This document shows positions 25,901 to 40,900 of a stretch of DNA of 64,000 bases, piece after piece (within the stretch, counting starts at the first letter, position 1; every line of letters begins with the position of its first letter). The notes beneath the pieces are model-generated. The model did no database searches. It was not told where the DNA came from and was given only the letters and a program-made list of their open reading frames with translations. Both the position numbers and the translations under genes were made by a program. This DNA comes from Corbicula japonica (taxonomy: Eukaryota > Mollusca > Bivalvia > Venerida > Cyrenidae): NCBI GenBank assembly GCA_038501625.1, contig JAZAYU010000009.1, positions 8,546,396 to 8,610,395 on the forward strand, read 5' to 3'.

Positions 25901-28900
25901 GAATGAAGAACTGTTGAGGCTATTGTTATCCAATTAGCTGCTGGCATTGCTTAATATGTAGCAACTGAATCTGCATCCTTTGTTAACTATGTGTTCTTGC
26001 ATGTTTTGAAAAAAAAAGAAGGCAAAATGGGAGCTAGACGTAATTTAAAATGATAACCTAGACAACGGCTGAATTTGTTGAAATTGTAGGTTGTTAAAGT
26101 CACATGTATTCAAGTCACATGGCTGATCAAAGCTTATTTATCTGATCTCAAACGAAACCAAGCATTTTTTTCAAACTGGAAGTTTCTGACATTTTACCTC
26201 TGAATTCTGATTAACGACCTTTAACAATTCATTAAATCTCTTTTTTTATCTGTTCATTGTCATCTGCATTGCAATAAAACACCTTAGAAAATTATTTGGT
26301 TCAATTCATTGGTTTTAAATGTTTTTTTGACAAATCACTGCACCTGACGAATTACTCCTCCCAAACTAATGAGCTTTCGCCTTTAAAATATTTGACCTTT
26401 CTTTGTCTATATATTCACACCTCACACTGCAATTAATATGAGACATCAATCAGAAAATTACCTGACCTTTATAATCACAATGCATTATCAAGAATAGTTA
26501 ATCATTAAATTTAAAATAAAAGGAATTTATTACCAAATAAAACAATTAATAGGAATAAAACTATCACTTAAATAAAGGGTAACTGTTAGGTTTACTTTAC
26601 AGCATTGCTATACCTTGAACCATTTTTGGGAGATTTACATTATTTTATTGGTTTTAAATAAACTGATTAACACTTTACTCCATTTATACACCTTCTTCGT
26701 GTGGGCAAACAGTGTAGATTCATCATATCAGGATCTGTACCATTTGCTTTTGGATTCATTAGGTTATTTTTGACTAAGATGTTAAATTATACCCCTTTTT
26801 ACTTAGATTTTGTGTCATCAGATCTGGATCTGCACTGGTTACACACATGTTAAAACACTTATAAATGGGTTAATATCATCTGCTTTCGTAACAAATACCT
26901 TGAGAACAATTAAGTTCATCACTTGCGTCTCCACAATCCCGTGTTTTGTCACACCTCCAGGATGCCGGGATACATTCCCCGTCCCCGCAGCGCCATTCTC
27001 CAGTCACACAGGCCTTCAACTCACATGTAAAAGTGAGAGTTTTATCACACTGCTCTAATTTCCAATGGAATAATCCAAAAACATTTAAAGTTGTCATGGA
27101 AACACAAAGTTCAAGATCAGTTTCTTTCAGCTTTGGTGGTTGACCTATCTGCCAAATTTTGTAGTAGGAATTGTCTTTTGCTCCATCATCCCATAAGAAA
27201 GAACCATTGCTCCATTTCAATCCTGAAAAGAATTTCAGATAATTGTGTTCTCACATTTAATGTAAGCATTTTCCTGGGTTTGTAACCATTGTGCTACATA
27301 AAAAGGTCCTCAACATGCAAAAACATTGAGATACAAGCCGATTTTATCTTAACTCAGTGGAATATGTCTGTTATCTCATGGGCAAACAGTGTAGGTCCAG
27401 ATCTGGATCTACACCACTCATACTAAATTTGTTAGGTCATTTTTGACAAAGAAGAAACCAGTGTAGATCCAGATTAGATGTAATGAATCTACACTAATGG
27501 CATGTGATAAAACCCATATACATGTATAAGGAGATAAGGGTTAAGTCAAAAGATTTCAAACCCAAGACTCAAGCTTCCCATCAATTGATCTGTTCCAAGA
27601 CTGTACTTAATTTTAACCAAATGATAATCTTAGTTTTAAAACTTGGAAACTTGCACAATTCCATGGAAAGAGCTGTCAGAACCTTGTCAATATCACCCTG
27701 TGTCCAAGGTTATAAAACTAAATCTGGAGACCAGTCTCAGATCTCAAGCATCTGATTGGCTGAAATAGCAACCAGTTGCTGTGTTTGACTAAACAGGAGT
27801 TGCTCATATTGGTAAGAATTGGAACTTTATTACTTGCTTAAAATGAACAACTGGAGGAATTGGTGCTATCTCTAAGCCATATGATAAATGTTTCACTAAA
27901 AATACTCACCAATCCAAACATCCTGAATATTGGATCCATTCAGCAATACTGTTCTTCCAACAAACTTGTTTTTGTTCAGACTGTTAATACGTACAAGACG
28001 ACTTCCAAAACTGCAATATATGTATACATTCAAATTGTAAATATGTTTTGATTCTCAAAAAAGTGTCTTTTTTCCTCATAAATAATATATCAATAATGTA
28101 AATTAGTTGACTTTCATTGTTGTTTTTCCAGCAGCAACTGTTGCGCTAACCTGTTTCATACCATAAGTATCTTACTAGTACATTCCACCAACAACTCATG
28201 TTTTGCTTTAAAGGTGAGCAGCAATCAAATGGTAACTTAATGCCTCTTGGCAACATGTCAAGCCCACTTTTATGTGACCTTTGACCCTTAACAGTGACCT
28301 TGACCTTTGAGATGAGAACCTGGGGTTAAATTGTGACACACTGTCTCAATGAGGTTAACATTCACACCTAATATAAACAAGATCGCTTGTTATTGGCCAG
28401 ACAAGCTTTCATATGACCTTTGACCTCTACCTTCCCTTGACCTTTGTAATGGATATGTGACATTTGCGCAAAACACAACTTCCCATTGAGGTTAACATTC
28501 ATTCCATAGATAAACAAGATTGCTCAATGCATGTTAAAGTTATGGGCTGGACAAGATTTCACATGACCTCTAAACCCTGTGACTTTGACCTTTAAAATCT
28601 GAACCAGGGGTTTGCAGGTGATACTCCATCTCATTAAGGTGAAAATTCATGCAAAATATCAACAAGATTGCTCAACGCATGTTAAAAATATGAGCCAGAC
28701 AAATTCTAATTGACGCACTAACACACACTGGCAAGCATGCGAGCACTAGCGCACGTACATATGACTAACCCATGTGACAATTAAGTTGAATTCACTGCAT
28801 GCAGCCTCGACAAAAATGGATAGCTAAAGTACCTCCATGGGACTGAACTGAATTTGAAGTCTTGTGCTCAACCTCAAGGGCACTAAGCAGACAGAAGAAT

Positions 28901-31900
28901 TTGCCAAAATTTACCTGTTAGTGTAAGGAGAATTGCTTCCTAGCTAATAAAAGTTTCATACCACTCACCCTCACCCTAACCCACATTTTTTCTGGACAAA
29001 ATTTTTTCATTGCACATAACTTTCTTTGGGTGGCAGAAATTGTAGTTAATACATATTCATAAAATCACAAATGTCAAAATATGAGTAAATATGACATTGT
29101 GGTTATGTTCACCAACTGAATCCAAAGTTTGTCAAGATTTATAAGTATTTGGATAAATAGCAAAATGTGAATATATGTATGAATGTGAACATTATCTGGT
29201 GTAACTAAGTATGAATGAAATCAGTATGAACATGAAATAAATTACATTGGGATACATTATCCTATGAAGTCGCTGAGACTATTTTGATCATATCAGGACG
29301 CTCTATGTAAGTTTTGACAACTTCAATCAGAGTATTGTGAAAACCAGAAATAGATCTTTCAATAGGTATTTAATTCTCAATTTCACAGAGTAATTAACAA
29401 TGAAAAGAAGCATCAAATTTTCCGAAAATCATTCTTTCTTCTCTTTTCTGACATGTCAAATTACATCAATTTTGGATCATTTTCAGTAATTTAAGACAGA
29501 AATCCTGGTAGATTTATCACAAAAAAGAATTCAATACTTCCAGCAGGTAAAGTATAATTAATGGTTATTAACATTGGGTGTTTACTTTTCATTTAACCCA
29601 AGCCTGTTGGGCTGCAGGGTGCCTCTATTAATCAAATTTTACTGCTTAAGGAATTACAAGCTAATGTAAAATACTGGTAGGCTACATCTCTATAAAGAAG
29701 TGTCAGAGAATGAAAACATTTTAATCAATACAAATAACAAAGAAAATTTCACTGCACAATGATTGTGGAAAACTGCTCATTTAAACCCAAATTACTCTCT
29801 ATTCATAAATATTTAATTCATGTACTGATATTCAATTTCTAAATGTGACTTCTGAATTTGTAATCGGAAATAATTTTTCATTGGGCATTTGCCTGCTGAA
29901 ACTCAAAGATTTTAAGAGAACACATTAGTCTGGCCTATAAACTATTTAGTACAGAGTAATTTGTAGTAACTAATTAGTATTAGAACTGACTTGTTTTAGG
30001 AACACCATGATTACATGCCCAACTGGGCAGGTTGCAAGGTTTTAAGAAAGAGGGTTTGTGTGTGGCAGTCTAAGGGAATAACATGGTACATGTATTTTCC
30101 AACTTCCAAGCCAAAATCCCCCACGAAAGCTAAATTTTGCTGTCCAAAAGGGTCCTAGGAACCTCACTAAACCCCATCTAGATTTCCCCCTGCCCATCCT
30201 TTATCCCTCAATTTGTCAAGGCCACAGTTAAATTCATATTATTTTAGCCTTCACACCAAAGGATATGGCTTGTACTATGGGTGACCAGTGTAGATCCTTC
30301 ACACCTATGCAATCTGAATAGGATCTACACTGTTCACTTTTTGTTTTGATCATGATAAAGTACTGTAATTAAATGAACCTTGACATACAAATAGCTTTTG
30401 CATAGCAACTTTGCTGTCAAGACTGGGTCTACATGTGTCATCTAAACATTCCTATCAGCTATAAACACAAAGGCTTGTTATAAACAAAGGATCAGTGAGT
30501 AAAGGGATAGTCAAATTCAGGAAACAACTCTTGAATAAGTTTGTGCACTTGATAATGGAAGTGAAATGCACATAGAGTAAGGCAGACCACCATCACACTT
30601 TGATTAACCTCAGCCTAACCACAGTAATTATAGGTGATGAAGCTTAATCGATATAAACTGTTGTAAACAGAATATGAATTGCTACAAGTCAGATATTTAT
30701 TGGTCAAATAAAAAGATTTTAAATATTAAAATACAATTTTTGAACTGAGTTACAAGCTTGTCTAAAGGGGGCACATCTTTAGTGTTTCAGTGTAACAGAA
30801 TGGTACATTATTGTATAGTTAACCCTTTCCTCCATAGACACACCTTTATTGCATGGGCAAACAGTTTAGATCCAGATCAGCTGGCACATCTGTGCCATCT
30901 GATCAGGATCTAAACTGTTCGCTTTTTTATTCATTAGGCTAATTCTGACCAAAATGCGACCAGTGCAGATCCTGATCGGACGGCACGGATGTGCTGGCCG
31001 ATCTAGATCTACACTGGTCCCACATGCGTAAAAATGCATATATATGGGAGAAAGGGTTATTACCTTCTGCAAACAATGGAAGCCTCTTGGAATGTGGCTC
31101 TGTCAGGGAACACCTTGATGCAGTTCTCACCAAACTTTGTCCAATCTGCAACACATCAATAATAGTGCAACTTGCAAAGGTCATTATCCCTTAAAGTGCC
31201 CAAATTAAACCATATAACATAAAAATAATTCATCAAACAACAAAATGAACATGAGGGACTGGAGAAGAATTGGGGCCTAAGAAGACATTCAGACACCTCC
31301 CTGATCCAGAGGTCAGTGGTCTGAACCTGTCAGGTATTGGTCAACAGGTCGATCCACTCATTTTGCAAGTACTTGTTCCACCCAGAAAGCTAACTTGAGA
31401 GCAGAATACAGTGGATGTACATCACATAAGTTGCAACAGGCATTGGTCATGTCAAGAAGTTATGACATAAGAATGCAGTTGGCATCAGTCATGATGCTTG
31501 TGTAGTTGTGTTTTATGTTAGTTTATCAGTTTTAGCATTATATTTACGTAACCTCTGGTTTTTGTAACAGTACTACTAATAACAAGCTTATTCTATGACA
31601 GTCTTTCTAACAACCAACACCTTTCCAACAGCCAATAGACAGGGATATAATTTCTTCACTCAGTTTGTTACAGAGAATTTAAGTGATGCACCAGTGACCC
31701 AATAACTTATATAACATTAAGTGCAGCACAGTTGCTTACATTATCTTTAGGGCAGTACAGTTAATTACATTACTTTCAGTGCACTACTTTTGATTATAAT
31801 ACCTTTAGGGCAGTACAGTTGAATACATTACCTTTAGTGCAGTACAGTTAATTACATTATTTTCACGGCAGTACTGTTAAGTGCATTACCTTTAGGGCAG

Positions 31901-34900
31901 GTAAGCCTAGAAATATTTGGCTGGTGCAATTGCTTACATTAGACTTAGGGCAGTACATATGATTACATTAGATATAGGACAGTACAGTACAGTTCATTAC
32001 ATTACCTTTAGGGCAGTACTTATGATTATATTACCTTTAGGGCAGTACTGTTGATTGCATTATCTTTAGGGCAGTACAAATGATTACATTAGATTTAGGG
32101 CATACGGATGATTAGATTACCTTTAGGGCAGTACAAATGATTACATTACCTTCAGGGCATTACAAACTAGAATTATCACTGAAAGTGATTAAATACCCCC
32201 ACATGTATGCTTGATAATTGAACTGGGAATGCTTCGAATCAATGGCATAATGTGCCCCACTTTCAATCCAAAGTGTCGTCTTCACAGTAGCCACATATAC
32301 AGTAAGTTTCATCACAATATCTCATTCCTTCTAAATTTATTGAGCAGAAATGGTTTGAATAATTATGTTAGTAACAGTGGCCTTTATCTAACTTTTATCT
32401 AAGAACTGTGTGCCAAACATTGTTTATGAGAAATCATCCAGAAACCATTTTTTCTATTTTTAGTAACAGTGACCTTGACCCCATCAGGCCCAATTTCAAT
32501 ACAAAGTTTCGTCTTCACAGACACTACCTATGTAGCAATTTTCATCACAATATCTCAGTCTGAACCAAAGTTATTGAGCATACAGTTTATTTTCTATTTT
32601 TAGTAACAGTGACCTTGACCCCACAGGCCTTGAATCCCAAAAGTCATCTTCACAAAAACCACCAATACACCAAATTTCATTTAAGAATCTCATTCCAAGC
32701 TATAGTTACTGAGTGGAAACGAAGTTTTGAAGTTTAAATAACAGTGACCTTGACCTTGAACCCACAGGCCCCAAAGTCAAACCTAACCTATATCTTGTTA
32801 TGCTACATCTGTGTCCCAAAAAATAATTAAATCTATGAAGTATTTCATGAGTTATAGTCCAGAAACAATTTTTCTTTTTTAAGTTATAGTGACCTTGACA
32901 CTGACCCCTCAGGCCCCAAAGTGGAACTCGACCTGTATCTTCTGATATTACATATATGTACCAAAAAAGGATTTAATCTGTGAAGTTTTTCATGAGTTAT
33001 CATCTGGAAACCCTTTTTCTATTTTTAGTAATATTGACCTTGACATTGACCCAACCAGCCCCAAAGTCGAACTTGACCTGTATCTTGTGATGTTACATCT
33101 ATTTACCAAACAAGGATTAAATCTGTGAAGTGTTTCATGAGTTATCATCCGGAAACCATTTTTCTATTTTTAGTAACAGTGACCTTGACACTGATCCCAC
33201 CAGCCCCAAAATCGAACTTGACCTGTATCTTATGACAATATACCTGTGTACCAAAAATTATTTAATTCTGTCAAGCCTTTCATGAGTTATCATCTGGAAA
33301 CGAAGAATCCGACCGACCGACCGACCGACCGACAGACCAACAGACCGACCGACCGACAAGCTCACTCCTATATACCCCCTCAAACTTCGTTTGTGGGGGT
33401 ATAATGATTACATTACCTTTAGGGCATACAAATGATTAGATTACCTTTAGGGCAGTTAAGCCAGGAAATATTTGGCTGGTACAGTGGCAGCTCAAACTCA
33501 TACTCTGGAAATGTCTGCAACAGAAAACAACAACTTGTAGACAAGGAAGTATGCTCATGCAAGATTAGAAAGGCTGCATGCACCAATGTGTTCTGATATT
33601 ACCATCATTTTGACATAAAACAGTGTTCTTAATTCCAGAAAATGATTGGTTTATTGTCATATGGCTTGCCACACTGGTGCAAGCCAGTGCTGTTTTCTCA
33701 TACTGGTAACTTTATCATAAAAGTACATTATAGACTTCTACAATGATCCATGTATTCACCTTCATAATTATTGTAATACATAATTATATTCTTCTTAAAT
33801 TGAACTATTTACTTGCCTAACAACTTAGCTTTAATCCCCACCCAGTACAAATTCAGTTCACCCAGCTCATTTCTAAAAGTGAAGTTGGATCAGGGTATAT
33901 ATAAATGACTGCTGTATCAGTTAACCCTTTATTCCTTAGATACACCTTTATTGGCAAAGCAAAGAGTACATGTAGATCCAGACCATCCATGTCATCAGAT
34001 CAGGATCTACACTGTTTGCTACTAGATTCAATAGGTTATATCTGACCAAGAAGTGAACATTGTAGATCCACATGACTAACATTGATGTGCTGGCTGATCT
34101 AGATCTACATTGTAAGCACCCTTATACCCTTATTTACTGGAGTAAAGCATTAATAAATTTCTTCAAATATGAAATAACTGATCCAGATACAGAGAAAAGA
34201 CATCCATTATAGAAATTCCATTGAATATGAAATCTGCAGCTGCCTGCATGTATACTGCAAAAACTGAGACCTTTACTTCATACAAATGCTAGGAGCCACT
34301 ATCCAGTGTCATAAAGAACATAATTATGATATATAAACTGTATCTTTTTCAATATTTAACAATACATGTTTTAAACTTCAGTACATTTGCATGGTATTTG
34401 CTTTTTATTGCGTTTCATATAAGTTTAATACTTGGCTGAGTTTTTTAAAACATAATATTTACTGCATTGTAAAATATAACAAACAGCTCTGGTATAGAAA
34501 TCTGTAGTGTTAATGACATACTTGAATTGACTGTCAAATTCTAAAAGAAATGTAAAGATTTTTAAGATGGAGATCTATTGCCTTCTAAAGCTTTACCATT
34601 GTAACATGCTGTCACAAATTCAGAGGTTAAAATTGTGGCTTGACTTGAAATTACAACAACTTAAAGACAAAGATAATTTAGGCATAATAGACTAACTGGC
34701 CTGTCAGAATAAAAAAAATGGTGTACAAAATTTTTTTTGTACTGATGGTTCATTTGGCAATAGTAGGGTACCTTTGGCTTTTGCATTTTTTGTTTTCGAT
34801 CAGCTGTTTCTTGTGGCTAAAACAATAGCATCCAGTATTTATCACCTGTGAGCAAGTTACCGGTATAACAGTTCTTGAATTTTTCTCAGGATCAGAAATC

Positions 34901-37900
34901 AACACTGCTTAAAAATTTGAACAGTTCTGAATAATTACAAAACTACTCAAAGTGATTGAATTCAAACATCACACAAGTGATCATCATCAATCATTACACC
35001 AAAACATGTTCCATAACTCTTGACAGCTTCTCACTCATAGTTATGCCCCTTTCAAATTGTGTTTGAGTGAAAAGGAATGTAATAACTTCCCCTGTAGTTC
35101 AATAACAAAGGTAGGTAATTAATATTCATTTTCATTATTTAGCACCATTTTGATATGGAAAAGTTTTTCATTTGGCTTACACTTTAATTTTTATTTGCAT
35201 AAATGTAGGGGATTTTTTTCAAAACAAAGAAAAACACTATCCTTAAATATCACCATTCAGCCACATTTTTTTTTTGAAATTCATTATTAAGTTATTTTCA
35301 GTCCAAATCTTAAAATAAAAAACACCTAATCTTTAACATGTGTATATGGTCAGACTTTTTCATTGCATTATGTTTTAGAAATAGAGTTACAACTGCAATT
35401 ATTTTAAACAAGCAAGTTAAATTGATCTTATATGGCTTCAGAGTCACTCATGATTACCATATTTGATCATGTATAAATGAAAAACATGCTATTTTTATCA
35501 AAATAGATGAGATTTAAACTCACAATTGCCAAATAAAATTGTAAATGACTAGCAAGCAGTCTAGACCACTTGACTAATGGGGCTGATTCATAATCAATTG
35601 TTTTTAATTTTGTATACATTCACAGGAAGTGCTAATAGGTCATCAAATGCACAAGTTTACCATGTATGCAAGTTGACTTTTTTCCCTATGTCAAGAAATG
35701 GCTTTTAAAAGAATTGAGTTGTCTTAGAATTAGTTGTTGAATGTCTCTTTAATGTTTGCTTATTGTTCACTACCATTAACTTTCATTACATTCTCAGAAT
35801 CAGAACAGTCTTTAATTCAAAGGGAGGTTATTATAAAATTAAATACTTTAAAACAAATTTTTACGAAATAAAGTGGTGTTGATATGGTTGTATGTTTTTC
35901 TTCCTAAAGAGGGTTCTAGTGAAAACAAAAGATATAATTCAGAGTAATTTTCTTGTCACTAGTAGACCTTTCATGGAATGCAACAAAAGTTTGACAAAAT
36001 GTGGGATAACTCCCTTCAATCTTTCCCCGGGTCAACTTTTAGAATTTTAAGTTAAACTTCTAACAGTTGACTAGATGAAAAAATTAACCCTTTAATCTAT
36101 ATAAATGCATTTTATCGCGTGTGACCAGTGTAGATCCAGATCTGCACTGTTCACTTATTGGTCAGAAATAACCTAATAACTTAAAAAGTAAAGAGTGCAG
36201 ATCCTGATTAGATGGCATGGGTGTGCCATGGATCTGGATCTACACAAGCCATGTTTATATGGAGGAAAGGGTAAAATCTGTAACTGGTCCCAAGATCATA
36301 AAACTAAATCAGGAGATCAGTCTCAAATCTCAAGAATCTGATTGGCTGAAATGGCGACTGGTCGCAATTTCAGCCAATCAGATTCTTGAGATTTGAGACT
36401 GATCTCCAAACTTTGTTTTATGATCATGGGCCCTGATGCCTGTTATTGACAAATAACAACAGTTTGAATGTCGATGTTTATCTTATAAAACATTATATAC
36501 AACATGTGACCAATTAGAACTTCAGGCAAGTATATATTGACAGATCGTTCATTATAAAATTTTCGAATTGCTTTCAATCAGTTTTGTACTGGATTCCTTG
36601 TGATCCAGATTCGTCAGAAGCTGTGTTAGTCAGTGAATCATTAAATGGTAAGGTCATCTTCAAAGACAATAATAAGTCAAACTAAAATAAATCATGCTAT
36701 TTTTCCTAATTGTGGTTAAATGATCTTGTGATCCATCTTTTTTTGCTAAAAGTAGTTTAACATTATGAATCCTGTATTTAATAGCCATCAGATTTTTTAA
36801 ACTCATTATTTCTTTAAAAATGGACTATTCAACCATTTACTAATTGCGTGTGTGACCAGTGAAGATCCAGATCAGCTGGCACATCTAATCCATGCCATCT
36901 GATCTGGATCAGAAATATCCTAATAAATCTCAATGGAAACAGTATAGATCCTGATCAGATGGCATGGATGATTTGTCAGCTGATCTAGATCTACACTGTT
37001 CACCCATGGCATAAAAGTTGTATCTGTGGAGCAAATGGTTATTATAATTATAGCAAAGTTTGTTATTTCACCTTCAAACACTCTGGGTTTATTCATAGAG
37101 AAAATAGCATCAGAAAATCTGTACTGAGATAATGATGCTGATAATAATGTTCTTTATCATAAACTTACAAAAAAGCATATGTTAAACTCATCTACCTTAT
37201 TGTTTGGCAAAATGCTTCAGAAACTGGGTGTGAGCTAATATGAGCAACCAGTAGGTAACCAGTGATCCTGGATACTACATTATTTAGATGGGTGGCGTAA
37301 CTAGGGAACATCAATTATGACTTTGCTGCATATTTGTGTAGCAGAAAGATTTTTTTTTCAGTTTTGTTTAGTCAGTCAGAGCAAATTAGATATTTTATTA
37401 CATATCTTTGAGATGAGTTAAATGAAGAATTTGTAACAAGTCTGTCTACATACTTTCAGAAGCTTATAAGTTCAAGGACTGCTAGGATAATATGTATATA
37501 ACCCTAATTACATGCAATAAAAACTGTTTGTCATTCACATGGAAAATAACTAGTTGTTTTTTTTCTGATTTCAATGATAAATGTTTTAGAATTGTGTGGT
37601 TTTTAATACCACAAATTAAAAACCTATTACTGAAAATATTTAACAAGCAAATTTGTGCAATGTCTATATTACATTACCTTGCTTTGTTAGTTATTGAAAA
37701 TAATCTGAAACTCTGTATTTGAAGTTTTCTTTTAACATATCCTACATTAAAAAATTTCATTTTCTATTAAAAATCTATGTCTTTATCAAACCAACTGGAC
37801 TAAATTTAAAGCTATCACAATTACGTAAAATCTTCCAAAAGGGAAGTCAGTTATATAATTTATAAATAATACACAAATAAAACAACAATACGCTTGCAAC

Positions 37901-40900
37901 ATGGATTTTACTTTAACACAATTATTTCTGTATTTTTCTTGATAAAGAACAAGTGTTCGAAAATTCGAAAGTAAAGAGTGTGTATTATTTATAAAATTAA
38001 AGCAATAAACTGAACCTATGTCTTGACAAACAAGATGTATTTTAGTGTAAACTCATTCTCCATTATATACGGCTCTTACCGCATGAATGTGTGACCAGTG
38101 TAGGTCTAAACAGGTCAGTTTTTTGTCAGATAACATACAAATGAACGGTGTAGAGCCTGGTCAAATGGCACGGATGTGCCAGCTGATCTTGATCTACACT
38201 GTTCACCCATGTTATAAAAGGTGCGTATATAGATTAAAGAAATTTATAATAGACCAAAGCTTTGTTGTTGTTTTTTTAGTTTAAAAAATGGTCATTACCC
38301 TTGTTTGACTACTAATATATCAAAACAGGGGCTCATAATAGCAGCAAAATACATTATTGATAGTTTGACAGTCACGTCACGAATACTGGGGGTAAGTTAA
38401 TTTAGACGAATGGTTTAATAAGAAAAATATATAACAAAGTTTCTGAATGAATTTTTCGGTGCATTTAAATAATATTTAACTGATCCAAAACTGCCATATG
38501 ATCTTGTTTTGTTATGTAAACAGAGTAACGGGTATCATGTGACTGTCTACTTATTCACAATCACAGGGCTTTTTTCCCCTTCCAGTGGAATGGGCAAATA
38601 CCCAACAATTTTGGAGAAAAAAGCTTAATTTCTTCGCCAAAGGGAATGAAATATTTTCAGAGGGGAAGGCAACTTCAAATGCACTCTACCAAAGAAGGAA
38701 AAAAAACCTGAATCAGTTATAAATTTCTGCCAAAGTCATAGCTCATACCAGGTCCCAAGGTTATAAAACTGAGAATGGGAACCAATCTCAAATCTCAAGC
38801 ATCGGACTGGCTGAAATGGCATTTCAGCCAATCAGATGCTTGAGATTTGAGACTGGGTTCCAATCTCAGTTTTAAAACCTTCAGGCCTGAAAATCATTGT
38901 GTCCAGCTCTCATTCTAATAATGTTTTTCATGGTATGAAAATCTTTACAATGTTTTGAACCTGATGCCAGTTGAAATGTAAATCAGGACAAGGTTTTAAG
39001 TTACATTTAACAATAACTGTCATTGTACAAGTATTACTTATGACAAATGAAGGGAATAAGGAAATTAAGTAGAACAACTACATCTAAATCATATAGAATA
39101 TATGAAATAATTTGTGTCATCATACCAAAGTCTATATGATATGTTTATGTAGATAATACTAGTTTAAGTTTTACTTGCCCTGATAACAAAAGTACAATTT
39201 TGGAACATTATTTTATGACAGTAATGGAAAGTATCAAGTTTAAAAACTCCAAAATACTAGGTCACAATGTGAACATTTTTATTTCAACCTGGAAATACAT
39301 TTTTATGAAAATAAATATTTTTAATTACTTACAAGTGGTATACAATCTATTATACACTGGGCTTACACTAACATTCAAAATTATTCCTTACAGTTTTCAC
39401 AAAAAATAGAGTAAAAATTCTTCAACAGGTTCAGTAAGAGTACAAATTGCAATTTGTCTTGCAAGATAAAATATTGAAAAGGCATTATTGTGAAAGTATT
39501 TAGGCAAGAGTTATGGGACTTGTTGAAAGTTTAAAGTTAAATAATGAGTAATATACTGGCAAACTGCTAGCTGCTTAAAAGTTGAGAAAAAAAGTGAAAC
39601 TATGACATAAATTTTAAAAAATAACTGTAAAAAGTTTAAGGACTTAATCTGAAAATTTGAAATGAAGCAGAATATATACAGTCAATTATTCAGTTCCGGC
39701 ATTCAATCAGTTTCGGCACATTCAAGTTTTAAATCGACAATGTGTTAAGAAATCATTGTGATCTTGCAGCATTTGTCATATTTTGAGTGAAATTGGTAGA
39801 ACACACAATGATTTCTTGACCAATTTTCAGTTTTTAAATCAAGATTTTGAACTTGTTCCGGAACTGATTGAATGCCGCAACTGATTAATTGCCTGAAGTG
39901 AATATCTTTTTTTTCAAAATTATGTACAGACTATGCACAGACTAACTTTACACTGACTTGTTATTCTTATTTTTGTATAGGATTCATCAGTAAGTTTATA
40001 AAACTAGCTATTTTACCAAATTTTAGCTCAATTCTTTGTTGGAAGTTACCTCCCCTGCCACTATGACAACTTGTCCATTCAACAACAAATCCATATGATT
40101 ATGTGGAAAAATGGCTCAAACATTTGCATATATTTATTAAAACAATGATCTTCCTCATAGATGACAATAGTTTTACAAGCGTTTACGGCTTCTGATGTAA
40201 AAATTTCAGAAACTAGAAAATTAGTCTACTTTTTCAACCTTATTTTGTTCTTTTTGAGATCGAAAATGTCATAAACGACAACTTCGACCTTTTTGCTGCA
40301 CATAAATAAACATAGTTACACTAGGAATGGTTGCATTTAATCACAGAACAGCGTAATGTAGCGGGGTAGCGAGATCAGATTTTGACTGATTTTCAAAAAT
40401 TATCTCCCCTGTGCAACAGGGAGAATGGTTGTTGCTATTTACAGGCGTGAACATGGAATCTACAAACACCCTATCTATAACAAGTGTCGTAATATATTGT
40501 GTGACCAATTTCTGTCCGGCACAATACTACCTTAATTACAGCATCATCAGGCAAGTAAGCCAAAAACAAACGATAACGTGCAGCGAGTGACAGTGTCGTT
40601 TCAACATTTCTCAGTCAGATCTTTCGAGTTATTTCCCTTGTTTTGAGGATGAGGCCCCGGCGGAGTTTTTTAAGATCAGTGCAAGAATTAGCAAACAAAT
40701 AAGTTTACAGTTTTTTTTAGTTTATTTTAATTTATATATTTTACATCAAAATTATGTAATAAGTTATTTCAACTTATATAATCACGTTCAATGACTGCTT
40801 CTTGGTTTGAAATCAGTATTACAGTAGCGCAAAAAAGAAAAAAGAAACACAACGTCAACGAGTATTAGTTTTTTCTCAGTTGGAAAAGTGATGATTGTTA

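Noticed and set aside
30939..31184. ORFs overlapping exon 3
   Set aside because: Frames through the TTAA MITE and the exon in the wrong phase; the true frame is fixed by lectin-domain landmarks and splice phases.
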